This document shows, one piece after another, positions 22,913 to 33,880 of a stretch of DNA of 64,000 nucleotides. Below the pieces are notes generated by a model, which was not told the origin of the DNA, made no database searches, and saw only the letters and a list, made by a program, of their open reading frames with translations. Position numbers and translations under genes: made by a program. The stretch spans positions 219,507,442-219,571,441 of the forward strand of contig NC_061115.1 of NCBI RefSeq assembly GCF_002878395.1, given 5' to 3'. Every line of letters starts with the position of its first letter. The first letter of the stretch is position 1. Source of the DNA: Capsicum annuum. Taxonomy: Eukaryota; Streptophyta; Magnoliopsida; Solanales; Solanaceae.

Positions 22913-25900
22913 TATACTAATTTATAAAATATATACACATGTATATGTTAAATATACACATCTATAGAAGATATATACACAAATATACAAAACATATGCT
23001 ACTTAATATAATAAATTAATAATACTTGGTAGTAAATTAATAATATATTAGAAGTAAGTTTTTAATTTAAAGTAGAAAACTAGAAATTCAATTTAAAATT
23101 TTAAATCATTAAATGAAAAAATATAAAAAGTAAGGACTAAGGAGTGAATGAATTTGGGGAATTTTATTGATTGCAAAATGATCCAAAATTTATAATTTAC
23201 ATGAATGAAAAATCTATAAATTATGCATCATTTTTTTCAACTCATGCATGTTAATATTAACGGGAACTTGCATAGGATAGTCGAAGTCAATGGGGGCAAA
23301 ACCATGCATTGGACTTGATTCTGCTGAGTTCTCCCGTGAAGACATAATTTCTTCAAGTTTCAGTGCGTCGCTCGGCTCCGGTTCCATTCCTTGGTTTCTT
23401 CTTTCTGCTCTAATCCAATCTCTGAGGCAAACTAGAACATTCATTGCATTGCTTCCCAATGAGTGTCGGTTGTCTTCAAGCTGCTGTCGTCCCTGACTAA
23501 AGGCGCTCTCTGATGAAACGGTTGACATTGAAACATTCAAGATATCTCTAGCTAATCTTGAAAGCACGGGATATTGTGTTTCATTACTCCTCCACCAATC
23601 CAACGTGTTGATTCGTTGTCTGCGATCCTCTAGCGCCGTTCAAAGATAATAGTTCAGCTCTTCCCGATAAGTTGATGTGTTAGCTCTCTCATCAACACTG
23701 TTCCAACAAGTTAAATCACAAAAGGAAACAAGAAAACCACTATGTGCCGGCCTTTTAGAAAATGATGGCTCCTCGGGAGGATGAGGAGCGACAGTTGGAA
23801 TGATATTTGTAGGTACGGCTAAATCAAATAAATCAGCATAGTGATTATATAATTTTTCTATGTAATCCTTTGCATCATTCATAGCTGTCCACAAATCAGG
23901 TTGTACTTGTTCAGAATCATGGTTAATGTTTATTTCTAAGTTAGTATAAATAATAGTACTAAAGTGACACATATTATTATATTTCATGCACGGATTTAAC
24001 ATAGCACCAACCAAGTAAATAGGAGGAATCGGGAAAAAATATTTTTGAAATTTAGTAAAATGGCACCAACAACTTCTTTATAACCTTCTTTATTTTTATA
24101 TTCTTTGAGCAAACCAGAAATATTGGCTATATATGCCAAAATATTACCAACAGTAGGATAATAAGCACCGAAAAATTCAACCGTAGCAACATAAATTTTT
24201 TCTAAAAACTTAACAAGATCCTTAATCACAACCCAATCAGAATCATGTAGCATGCAATCAGCAGAATCAGCAAATGAACCACAATGTTGGTTAAAAGCTA
24301 GTGTAATAGAAATTCTATATTTATAACAGCAACAACAACAACAAACCCAGTGTATTCCCACCTAGTGGGGCCTGGGGGTCTATATTTATAATAAGTTTTT
24401 AAAAAATCATACGTAGAATTCCATCTAATATCAATTTCCACAGGTATCAATATTGGTGCAAGTCCATTTTCTTGACATTTAACTTTAAATTCTCTAATTC
24501 TCGATCTATGATTATTTCCTTGAATAAAACCAACAGCAAGCCAAATTTTTTTCAATATAAAGCTCAAAAAACTCAAAACCATCTTTTACAATTAAATTAT
24601 ATATATGACATGCACACTTAATATGAAAAATTTCAGGCAACGGCGAAGATAGCGTAGATTTTAATTTTTTTTATAGCAGTCTTGTTGTTAGAAGCATTAT
24701 CAAAAGCAATACATAAAATTTTATTTTCGATACCATAATATTTGGCAACTTTAACAATAGAATCAACAATAAAAACTCTAGTATGTTTACGATCTTCATC
24801 ATATAAAAAAGCAAGAATACGTTTTTGCATCACAAAATTACTATCATCCAGTGACAAGTAACGGTTAAATAATCATTTTTATTTACAGCACGACCAAGAT
24901 CAGAAGTTAAGGACAATCTACATTGAATATTTTTTTAACAATGTTGATAAATAAAAACAATATTGTGAATGAAGTCTAAAAATATCACACCGACAAGTAC
25001 TTCTAGGAATACCGTTAAACATAGGATTATAAATTACTTGTATATAATGAATAAAGGCATTAGAAGAAGGAAAACTAAAAGACAAACAACTCACAGCTAC
25101 CATTTTAACTATTTCTTCTCAGTCCCTCAATTTATTATACTTCTTCGTTACCTAACCGGTTGCTGGGTCCATTCTAGTTTGCGTCGGCCCACCAACATCC
25201 CCCCCACCTCGTGCAATATTTAACTCTCTTTTGTGAGCTTCACCTATATATCTCATTAACGTATCCGTACCCCTTGCTTGCCTCCGCTTCTATGCTTATA
25301 TATTTGTTGATAAATATTGCATTGCACCTCAATATCTGATATACGTTCAAAAAATTGTCATGCAACACTAGTTATTTTACGAGGTCTTGCGGCACGGGGA
25401 GGACGGGGAGGGAGATTAACCGATTCAGATCTAATGTTAGCCTTTCCTACTGCGGGTGTCTCACCAATTTTTTCATTATCTTCGTCTAAATTAACCACAT
25501 CTACTTCATTTTCTTCTTCTATACCTTAATTTTCTTGAGCTTCTATATAATCCATATCGTAAGCACCTACACCTATTTCTTCCTCAAAAGGTGTATCAAG
25601 CGGTACCAGAGGCGAAGACACACGGGTATATCTACTACTTGAACTACCTCTACCGCTAGTAATTCATTTTTTACTACCACTACCACTTTCGGGACAAAAA
25701 ATTTTAACGCCTTTAGTAGTGAGGTTTCTTAATTTATCCATAGTATAAATTAAATTAAACTAAAAAAATTCAAAATAGACAAATATAATAAAATTAAATA
25801 TTAAACAATTAATACAATAAATAAAAATTAAACGTAAGAGATGGAAGGACAATACCAAATTTTGGATGTATCCGAAGGTTACGACTTTAGAAACTTCTGC

Positions 25901-28075
25901 TCGTACTTTGTAAACGCAAAATTAAAAAATTAAAGTGAACACTTTAAGAAATTAAATATTGAATATTTGAGAATTGAGATTTGAGAGAGAATGAGATTTG
26001 AAAGAGTGAAAAATTGTGTGAAAAATGATTTGAAGGTGTAAGGTATTTATAGAATTTTTTTTGGGATTAAAAAATAAATTTTAAAGTAAAAATTTTTTTC
26101 TTTTAAGAAATGGGCCCAAACTAGCTATTTGGACCCAAAAACGGCTATATAGCCGTTGGGCCAACGACTAGTTTGGCCCAAAATTCAAAAAAAAAATTTT
26201 AAAAAAATAATTTCGGGCCGGAACCCAGAACCCTAAAGTCGTAGGGCTTATCGGGCTGGGTCAAACTGGGCCGGATCCTTTAAGTGGGCCGGATAGTGAC
26301 CCGACCCACTTGACAGGCTTAGTGCATGGTAATATTTTTGGAGAGTGTGAGAGAAACATTAGCTTCTCGTTAATTTCTCAAATGATCATTCAGCTTACGC
26401 TTTATAGGGTAATGTCGCTTTTCTGTTACTATAAAATCATCCAATTTAACTAACCATACCTTCCCTGGAAAATCATTTCAGTCGAAAAATCAACCTTAGA
26501 GAACTAGAAAGATGATGTGGCATGATAGGTCTCCCGGCACATTAGATTTTTTTTATTTCTCGAATGATCATTCAACTAACAGTTTGAAAAATCTTATTGT
26601 TTCTTAAATATATAACTTCGTGCCACAATACACTATTTACTCAAGAAAATTCTACTACTAAAAAAACTAGAATTTCCAACGGACATTAGATCGGAAATCC
26701 ATCAAAATTTGGATCGTCAGTAACATTTTCGATGAATTTTCAACCAATTCCGACGGAAAAAAAAATCCAAAATTCCCACTTTTTTAGTAGTGATAATTTT
26801 TCTCATTAATTTCGACTCGATAAATTAGGGTTCGTGGGTCTGCTCTAATCTTGGTGGACAAAGTTATATGATACCTGTTGCTAGTGGGAGGTGGCAGATA
26901 TCCCGTGGAATTAGTCGAGGTGCACAAGCTGACCGAACACCACGGTTATCAAAAAAAGAAAAAAATTAGGGCCTGTGGGACATTCCATCTCATATATGAA
27001 CCAGAATGTTTCGTGTACCAAACCGCTTGGTTTTTTTATGTAGATATAAGAATTTTTTTACTCATCCATAAAATATTATACATTATTCAGATAAGTATCC
27101 AGTACCTTCATGAACTATTATCAAAGTTTCTACGACATACTTCAACTTCACAGGGGTCCTATTACCCTCCTGAACTCAATTTTAGCGCATTTGTGTCACT
27201 ATATTGTGCTGACGTGACACCTTTATTACATAAACTGGGGCCCACGTCAAAGGTGTCACGTCAGCTAGAAAGGTTGACAAAAGGTATCACGTCAGCTAAA
27301 AAAGTTGACAAAAATATGCTAAAATTTAATTTCAGGGACTAATAGGACCCCGTGAAGTTGGACTATATCCTAGTTCAGGGTACTAGATGCTTTCCTCTAC
27401 ACTATTTGATGCTCTTTTACTTTGATATTAATTTGTTACCTTTTTGAACTATTATCAAAGTTGCTACGATATACTTCAACTTTACAGGAGTCCTATTACC
27501 CTCCTGAACTCAATTTTAGCGCATTTGTGTCACCATTTTGGGCTGACGTGACACCTTTATTACATAAAATGGGACTCAAGTCAAAGGTGTCACATCAATT
27601 ACAAAGATTGACAAAAGATGTCACGTTAGCTAAAAAAGTTGACAAAAATACACAAAAATTTAGTTTCGGGGACTAATAGAACCCCGTGAAGTTGGACTGT
27701 GTCGTAGTTCAGGGTACTAGATGCTTTACTCTACACTATTTGATGCTCTTTTAATTTGATATTAATTTTATGCAGGCATATGTTACACAACAAGGAGAAT
27801 TTGAGTCCCTCCATAGAGACCTAATTATTGGTTTTGGTAAACCTGAATTTGATCCGATGGATATGAAAAATCCATTTTATAATAATCAAAGCAATGTACA
27901 TTTATGGCAGGGTGTTGAAGATGGAATTGTATCTGTCAAATTACAAAGATTTATTGCCAAAAAAAATCCATGGATAAATTATCATGAACTACAAGATGCT
28001 GGACATTTATTTCCATGTGGTGATGATAATGTAAAATATGATATATGGAAGGCACTTTTGGGTGAGAAAATTTAA
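18783..28075 (+). CDS. Alpha/beta-hydrolase-fold protein, copy 2; probable catalytically dead pseudoenzyme
   Basis: Four exons: 18783-19034, 19815-20026, 20893-21154 and 27776-28075, all with GT/AG borders and matching phases, giving 341 residues with no internal stop. Residues 1-22 are hydrophobic (signal anchor or signal peptide), followed by PPPPRTC. VYFVSFDRPGYGKSDP is the family block before the nucleophile elbow. The elbow reads VIGFAMGAH: the GxSxG serine is Ala139 (codon GCA at 19977-19979). The oxyanion motif, normally HG, is HS (HSFGGSKFE). Asp291 (EDGIVSV) and His319 (DAGHLFP) of the triad remain. Family members are plant-specific hydrolases of unknown substrate related to Arabidopsis At3g48410. 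The fold blocks and frame are kept while the chemistry is lost, suggesting a non-catalytic role or a recent loss. Intron 3 is 6.6 kb, swollen by a hAT element and MITEs. Confidence 0.85.
19165..19585 (+). mobile_element. TS SINE split by a family A MITE
   Basis: CAGAAATGCAGGGGTATAAG and TGTATAATAGAC (19168-19203) match the centre of the TS SINE, and CCCTTGTGATCCGGTCCTTT CCCGGACC (19545-19572) is the continuation. The MITE at 19204-19531 sits between them, giving a clear insertion order in intron 1 of hydrolase copy 2. Confidence 0.7.
19204..19531. mobile_element. Hairpin MITE family A, copy 4
   Basis: Starts GAGTAAAGCATCTAATATGG and ends CAGGGTACTGGATACTTATC. An inner segment TTTTAGCTGA(T/C)GTG is duplicated (19328-19345 and 19357-19372). 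Confidence 0.85.
20072..20512 (+). mobile_element. Two tandem tRNA-derived SINEs in intron 2
   Basis: Both copies (about 20072-20320 and 20345-20512) read TCAGTTGGTTTGG, then GACTCGGGTTCGATCCTCAC or TTACTCGGGTTCGATCCTCA (box B-like), CTGTCGCACGGGACTTGCC and AGTGCGGTTTACAT. The first continues into GTTTACCCAGTGCGCAC and GTTACAGGTTATCC; the second ends in an A-run at 20508-20520. The order matches a common Solanaceae SINE. Confidence 0.7.
20549..20855. mobile_element. Hairpin MITE family A, copy 5
   Basis: GAGATAAGCATACTATGACC at the left and GGGGGCACTAGACGCTTCAC at the right; the arms contain AGGAGTCCTATTACCCCTGA. It ends 38 bases before the start of exon 3 of hydrolase copy 2, so it may crowd the branch-point region. 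Confidence 0.82.
21203..21481. mobile_element. Hairpin MITE family B, copy 2
   Basis: GTTTTCAGCCTGAACTATAC and TATAGTTCTAGGTGAAAAC form the inverted ends; the arms hold GGGTCCTATTACCCCCTGAA and its complement; the centre carries GTGCCTACGTGGCACAT. Better preserved than the copy at 17449. Confidence 0.85.
21505..21980 (+). repeat. Minisatellite of five ~94-bp units derived from the Mutator-like MITE
   Basis: Units begin near 21507, 21593, 21702, 21796 and 21891 with TTGTTGTTCGGACTCTGCAA (or TTGTTGCTCGGACTCTGCAA) and contain AGGTCCTCCAAAAGTTATG and TTGGAGGATCTGACACGTGT. These blocks correspond in order to the left arm and centre of the 120-bp MITE at 43732-43851, but the right terminal arm is absent, so the array amplified a truncated MITE. 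Confidence 0.8.
22430..22990. repeat. AT-rich tandem array inside the hAT element
   Basis: Four units of about 140-175 bases, each starting TACTAATTTATAAAA (near 22446, 22601, 22740, 22915) and containing TATAGAAGATATA and CACATGTATA. (TA)n stretches occur at 22425-22446 and 22866-22910. Non-coding. Confidence 0.75.
23214..25741 (-). pseudogene. hAT transposase, decayed
   Basis: The likely start is the ATG at 25741-25739: MDKLRNLTTKGVKIFCPESG then a stop. Further along are an acidic stretch and KITSVAWQFFERISDIEVQC (25320-25390), the beginning of a BED-type zinc finger. A central part has MQKRILAFLYDEDRKHTRVF and CIAFDNASNNKTAI (24660-24830). The C-terminal hAT dimerisation domain is the best preserved (23214-23603: YPVLSRLARDILNVSMSTVS, ESAFSQGRQQLED, MNVLVCLRDWI). 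Stops, frameshifts and a SINE fragment at 24325-24385 break the frame. No active transposase is predicted. Confidence 0.85.
24325..24385. mobile_element. SINE 5' or 3' end fragment inside the hAT transposase
   Basis: AACAGCAACAACAACAACAA followed by CCCAGTGTATTCCCACCTAG and TGGGGCCTGGGGG, the CAA-repeat-linked end of a SINE also seen at 46098-46192 and 47215-47400. It interrupts the transposase frame. Confidence 0.6.
26653..26792. mobile_element. CACTA-type MITE, about 140 bp
   Basis: ACTACTAAAAAAAC at the left and TTTTTTAGTAGTG at the right are inverted, matching the CACTACTAAAAA ends of CACTA non-autonomous elements. The interior has paired AATTTCCAACGGAC and TTCCGACGG motifs. Located in intron 3 of hydrolase copy 2. 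Confidence 0.7.
26828..26965 (+). mobile_element. SINE 3' part (GTTGCTAGTGGGAGGTGGCA type)
   Basis: Reads TGATACCTGTTGCTAGTGGG, AATTAGTCGAGGTGCACAAG, then CACCACGGTTATC and an A-rich tail. The same module is the unit of the minisatellite at 41855-43175 and, inverted, a fuller copy at 45040-45230. Confidence 0.75.
27088..27770. mobile_element. Two head-to-tail family A MITEs upstream of exon 4 (copies 6 and 7)
   Basis: 27088-27396 and 27433-27735 are near-identical MITEs. The flank TACACTATTTGATGCTCTTT is also repeated (27398 and 27736), so a unit of MITE plus flank (~338 bp) was tandemly duplicated. The second flank ends at the branch-point and acceptor region of exon 4 at 27775. Confidence 0.85.
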
Positions 28076-28231
28076 TTTGATTAGTGTTAGTGGATCTTGA
28101 ATTGTTTTTATGACAATAATATGTAACAATATATTTTCTTAAGATTTGTGTATTTTTCTTTTGTTTCTAGTCTTGTGGTCGATATCTGTTTTGGGTCTGA
28201 CTTGTGTGGAAAAATCTGTCACTAATTAATA

Positions 28232-28527
28232 GAGTAAAACATCGAGTATCCCTCAAACTATGATCAAATTTTCTACGACACAGTTCAACTTTACAGGGGT
28301 CCTATTATTCCCTGAACAAAATTTTAACGTATTTTTGTCAGCCTTTTTAGCTGACTTGACACCTTTTTAGCTGACGTGACATCCATTTTTATGTAATAAA
28401 AGTGTCACTCAGTACAAAAGGGTGACAAAAATACGATAAAATTGAATTCAGGATAATAGGACCCCTCTGAAGTTAGAGTATGTCGTGGCAACTTTAATCA
28501 TATTTCAAGAGATACAAGATGCTTATA
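28232..28527. mobile_element. Hairpin MITE family A, copy 8
   Basis: GAGTAAAACATCGAGTATCC at the left, AGATACAAGATGCTTATATC at the right; arms with CAGGGGTCCTATTATTCCCT. It lies 157 bases after the hydrolase copy 2 stop codon, possibly in or near its 3' UTR. Confidence 0.82.
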
Positions 28528-28650
28528 TCTAATTAATAACATAATTAAAGTTATATTTGCCTATTGAAAATAAAAATAAAAATTATATACAAAGAGAAGT
28601 AATAATATTAATATCTCTTAATCTTTCAAGCATAAGTTTCAATCATTGGA

Positions 28651-30553
28651 TGTAGACACCTAATTTTGTTCCTCCTCAAAGTCCGATTTTATTTCTTTTT
28701 TACCTTATCATATTATGTATCCTTACCCATGTAATTATTCCTCTACAAAATGACAAAAATAACAACCACCACTAACAAATGGAGAGGATTCATCCACAAG
28801 AAAACACACAGGGATATATACATATGCACAAATAGAAAAGGGGGGGGGGGGGTCATCTTCTTCACGAAAAAAAATTCACCTCACGCTATATATACCACCC
28901 TCACCGAAATTCCATGACAACAACAACATGATTCACACATACACATAGAATAACACACACACAACTCATAATTCCACTCTCAAACACAGCCATACACACG
29001 CACACCCATACCAAAAATCGCATAAAAAAAGGTGAAAAACAGTGAAAGGCGAGGGGAATCGTAGGGGGAACAGTGAGATCGAGAAGAGAGTGAGAGATCG
29101 GAGAGAGGCAATAGTTTGAGTGAGAGAGGAAGGGCGAGAGATACATTTCCAGCGAGATATCACTGGAAAATGCTACAGCCATCTGCTTTTCTCCCATTTG
29201 TCGTCAATACTGAGCTCACCGGAGCTCCGGTGTAGTGAAAACACGACGTTCAGCCCTTTATTCCATCCAAATCCGCGTCAAACCATTTTTTTCGACCTCG
29301 ATTCTAGTTTAATTCTCACCGGAAACACCAATTCTGGTTGTCAGATCATTTGAATATGATTGTGTGGTGATTGAATCCGGTTCAGTTCTCTAAAAAAAAA
29401 AGGGTCAAAGTTAGGCGTTTGGTTATCCCTTTCGATTATTCGACTTCAATTTTGGGTTTCTATTTCTCTATACCGAGTGTGGATTTTGGTCGCTGTCGAG
29501 ATTCTCTATTCAGGCTTTCTGATCTGGCTTTCTTAGACAGTGTTATCAACGTAATATTCGAAGGTCCAATTCTATATCTCTTATTTATTTTTTTGTGAAT
29601 ATTTTTGAATGGTGTGATTTTTGGTTGAATTTGGTTGAAGTGATTTTACTCGTCGTTATCTGATTGTTAATCCTTGTGTAAAGTATGTTCATTACGTAGT
29701 TGATTTGAGGTTAAGTTGGATTTTTGGGAAAAAGATCGAAAATTGTCAAAAGAGAACGTTGATTTATGTTGGTTCAATGATGATTACCTGATTTGGAATG
29801 AACATCGACTTTGTTAAGTTCGATAGTATCATGTTTTAGGCCGTGGATCATTAGGCAAGCAATAAGTTGGGTAGGCAAGATTTAGGATTAGTGATTGTTG
29901 AATGCTGAAATGTTTGTGGAATGGTTTTGATTTATACATTGACATCTATTGTATTTATTTGGTCGGGGAATGCCCCAAAGTATTTGTGTTGATTTATCCG
30001 AGGAATGCCCCAAAATATTTTGTACTCGGAGGACGTCCGTGATGAAGGCCCAAGGCATCGGGTAAAACGACGGAGCATAGTTTAGGATTAGTTTAGAATA
30101 GGATTTATATTTTTCGCATTTTTCTATTTTTGGATTGTAATAATTGGACTGAACACTATAATTTTGGATTTGTTTGTTTGTTTGTTTGATTGATTGGTTT
30201 GTATGTTTTTGTGTGGTTTATACACTCTTTGTGTCGAATTAGTCGATATGTTCCTCCACGTGACCGTGGTAAATCCACGGGATCGAGGGGTGCCTAACAC
30301 CTTCCCCTCGGTCAACAGAATTCCTTATCTGAAATCTCTGTTCGCGAATCAGTTTCTAGAGTCAAAACTGTTTTGAAAAGGATTTTTCGAAGGTGAATTG
30401 ACACACTGGATTATGCCAAGTGGCGACGCTGAATTGGAATGTAAAAATCATCCTTTTTTCGAAACAAATCTTTATTTTGTCACTTTAAATAAAAACCCTT
30501 TCGAACCTTACAATAAATCTTTTTTTGCAGTACGAAAAAAAAGGGGTATGACA
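28651..30553 (+). repeat. 5' LTR of the Tat/Ogre-like element (1903 bp)
   Basis: High identity to the 3' LTR by eye. It lacks about 115 bases present in the 3' LTR between AAAATAACAACC and ACTAACAAATGG (compare 28752-28775 with 37566-37705). A G13 run at 28839-28852 is longer than in the 3' LTR. It contains CACCGGAGCTCCGGTG, a perfect palindrome (29218-29233). Confidence 0.9.
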
Positions 30554-30576
30554 GCTCTGGCGACTCTGCGAGGGAG
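30554..30576 (+). other. Primer-binding site of the Tat/Ogre-like element
   Basis: GCTCTGGCGACTCTGCGAGG immediately follows the LTR end. TGGCGACTCTGC is the type of primer site I associate with Ogre/Tat elements (probably tRNA-Arg); the exact tRNA match was not computed. Confidence 0.7.
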
Positions 30577-32044
30577 GAATATAGAATTTGAGCTTATTTT
30601 TGGAGTCGTATCGGCTTTGTTTGGCATTATGGGTGTATAAACATTGTTTGTGATTATTGTTTGTGTTATTGTTGTCACTGTTGTGCGTTTTTCGTGCTCT
30701 TTGTGTACAATATTTATTCTATATGTTACCACTTTTATATCTGGCATCATGTGTCTACCCCCAGGGCTTTTTTCTACAACAAGTCCGTAGTACACGTGTT
30801 GTACACGACCTCTAGTTGAGTCACCCTTATTTTACCTCTAGTTGAGTCACCCTTATTTTAGGGGGGAAGCCGTCAGTGTAATGGAGTAGGTGGAAAGCAA
30901 AGCAGTCACTATCGACCATACGCTCCCCCGAACAGCCTTGTTAGTGAACCACAACGTAGGTTAGCCTTTAGGTCATGCTTATGTGCATCACTGAGACCTG
31001 ACGGGACCCATATGGCCCTTGTAGGAGACTCACCTCTAAAGCATCCCTACGTGCTAACTGTTGCATCTTTAAGGGTAACGTAGTCATTTGACAGACTGAT
31101 TTGAAAAAAAAAAAGAGGGTTTTGTTTGCCTTTTCTACTTATTTGTTAAAAGCAAAAATACCAAAAAGATTTTTCTTCATAATTGGTGGTGTCAGTCTTA
31201 GTTGTAGTGTCTAGTTGAAAATCCAAAAAAGTTTTTATTCATTTATTTTTGGTTGTGTCTCTTAAGTTAGGGTCAATTTATTAGTTAATCGTTAATTGTT
31301 CAATCTAGACGAATTATGCACCCCTGATTCTCCTCTTTCGGGAGTGAGATACGTAGGCAGCCTATTGTTGGTACGGGATCTTATTTAAAAAATCCACAAA
31401 AAAAATAATTTCTTCACTTTTCATCTAGAGTAGGTGTTTCATACATGTCTTGAAAATAAAAATACAAAAAAAAAATCATTAATAGTCGTAGGTTTTATTT
31501 TGGTTGATCTTATTCCAAAAATTCAAAAAAAGATTTTCTTCACTTTTTATTTAGAGTAGGTGTTTCATATACATCTTCAAGAGAAAACTACAAAAAGATT
31601 TTCCTTTAATAGTTTCAAGTTTCATTTTCATATGAAATTCAAAATTGAAAACCCCAAAAGATTTTTCTTTGGTAATCATAGGTTTCGTTTTGTATAGGTA
31701 TTTTAAAAGTAAAAAATGCAAAAAGATGTTCTTCAATTCTTTTGACAAATTGTTATTTTCTTTTCTTCTTATAGTTTCAAGCAAAAGAATGAAAAAAGAG
31801 TTTAATTGGCCATTTTGGGCAAGACTTCACGAACGACGCACACCTGATTCTCCCCTTTTGGGGTGAGATACGTAGGCGCCCTTCTAGGGTTCGGTGATTT
31901 TTTTTTTTCAAAAAAAAAAAGAAGAGGTTTTGAAAAATCGTTGAACTCTAACGCATTTACTATCTCTTGTCCAGTTAGTCTAAGGTGGTTGGTTTGTGGT
32001 ATTTTGGCTGGTCCTCCATATTGCTCCAAGTCACAGAGGAAGTT

Positions 32045-33880
32045 ATGGCCAACAAGGATACCGAGTTAGTTGTCACTAATCAGATAGGGAGTTCGGGGAA
32101 TGAGAATGTAGGAGATAATGAAGAGATTTGGAAATTAAGGTGGCAAATAATAGAAATGCATCAAGCTTTGGCTAATGGGTTGCTGTCTCCTCCAGTGCCC
32201 ACTGATAATCTGGAATATCTTTCTAGGTTGCCTGCCATGTCACATGCACAATTTTCCATTTTTGTTGATATGCCACAACATGCATCAGGATCGACTCCGG
32301 GGCAACAATATCCAACCACTTTCAATGTTCATTTCCTCACTCCCCAATCCAAGACTACCACATACTCGGCTCCAGCTGCTGTTCATGCTTTTGCGGCGCC
32401 ACCCCCACCTCCTACTTTTGATGTTCATCCACAAGTTGTGCCTCCCTACTCTATAAGAGAGCCTACATTGAATATTTTTAGTGATCAGCATTATGCTCTC
32501 GAGCCTACATTTAAGTCGACCGGTCCTTACGATTGCCCTCAACCGCCTGAATTTCCTCCTAACACTGAGAAGCCTGTTATGACAGAAGAACAAAAGGAAA
32601 TAGCCAGAAAATTGAGAAGTTTGGAACTGACTATGAAAAAATTGCAAGGACTTGGGGGGTACAAAAGTGTCTCATATAAAAATCTGTGCATGTTTCCTGG
32701 TGTACATCTTCCTCTTAGTTTTAAAATGCTAAAGTTTGAGAAGTATGATGGACATGGCGATCCTGTAGCACATTTGAGACGCTATTGCAACCAGCTAAGG
32801 GGCACTGGAGGGAAGGAAGAATTACTCATGGCATATTTCGGTGAGAGTCTTTCAGGTCTAGCTTCAGAATGGTTTGTTAACCAATACATTGACAAATGGA
32901 TTAGTTGGGATGGCCTAGCTAACGAATTTGTGCAACAATTTCAATACAATGTGGAGTTGATCCTTGACAAAAAATCCCTAACTAGTATAACAAAGAAGAA
33001 TACTGAGAGTTTCAGGGAGTATGCGATCAGATGGCGCGAACAAGCTGCTAGAGTAAAACCGTTAATGAAAGAAAACAAAATAGTGGAGGTGTTTATTCAA
33101 GCGTAGGACGAAACATATTATCAACACTTGTTACCTACATTAGGCAAGTCATTCATTGAGGTCCTTAAAATAGGGGAGACGATAGAAGAGGGAACTAAGA
33201 CCGGTTGCATTGTGAGTTTTACAATATTAAAAGTGACTACTCAAGTAATTCAAAAGGGTTCAGGAAGTGTTGGGGAGAAAAAGAATGAGGAAGATGCATC
33301 TACAATTATAGTTGGACAGCAAGAAAGGTCAAGAAGACCACGTCGTCGTCGATCTCAGGCTCAAGCTCAAGTTTATGCCCAGGCTCCACATAATCACTCC
33401 CAAAATTCATTATACTCTATTCCTCTACATCCATATACAGTGTATAATACACAACCACATGTTCAACCTTCATCTTACCCACAATGGCATACCCCAATGC
33501 CCCAGAGTCATCCTCTAACTCCACAAACATACCAAAACCCTTCTAAGCCAGATTTTTGATCCAAGCCAAACAATGAAATGAGGCAGAAGTCGAGAGATAG
33601 CTTCACACCAATTAGAGAGTCATATGCCAGTTTATTTCAGAGATTGGTATAGGAAGGAATGATCACTCCTCTCCTTGGGCACACCCTTAATCGGCGTTCA
33701 AGAAATTTTGATCCTAACACACGATGTGCGTATCATTCTGAGGCTCAGGGTCATAGTATTGAAGATTGTCGATATTTAAAAAGAGAAATTGAAAAGATGA
33801 TTCATGATGGATCAATTACAGTGCAGAACATTGAAACTAAGGGAAGCTCTAGTCATGCTGATATGCAAACCAGCGGCTAA
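32045..33880 (+). pseudogene. Tat/Ogre-like gag with three stops
   Basis: Begins with ATG at 32045 (MANKDTELVVTNQIGSSG). Residues 1-200 are Pro/Gln-rich and variable. The capsid-like core follows at about residues 225-350: LPLSFKMLKFEKYDGHGDPV, LAHLRRYCNQL-like block, AYFGESLSGLASEWF, LTSITKKNTESFREYAIRWR, EQAARVKP. The reading frame continues through stops at about 33103 (VFIQA*), 33557 (KPDF*) and 33650 to a C-terminal region with CAYHSEAQGHSIEDCRYLKR, the usual Ogre-gag end before protease. In intact relatives gag forms the particle. Only three nonsense changes in 612 codons suggest a fairly recent loss. Confidence 0.85.

Larger units (their letters stand above)
21982..26321 (-). mobile_element. 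hAT DNA transposon, 4340 bp, with 8-bp target duplication
   Basis: Terminal inverted repeats TTAGACTGTCA (left) and TGACAGGCTTA (right). The 8-bp duplication GTGCATGG lies at 21974-21981 and 26322-26329. Subterminal regions are rich in GGGCCGG/CCGGCCC. A degenerate minus-strand transposase fills 23214-25741 and a four-unit AT-rich array lies at 22430-22990. It is inserted in intron 3 of hydrolase copy 2, at the end of the minisatellite. Confidence 0.9.

Noticed and set aside
28901..29197. Minus-strand open frames in the LTR (and their twins at 37801-38123)
   Set aside because: They occur in both LTRs, are low-complexity (Cys/Val/Ser-rich) and have no recognisable domain. LTR shadow frames.
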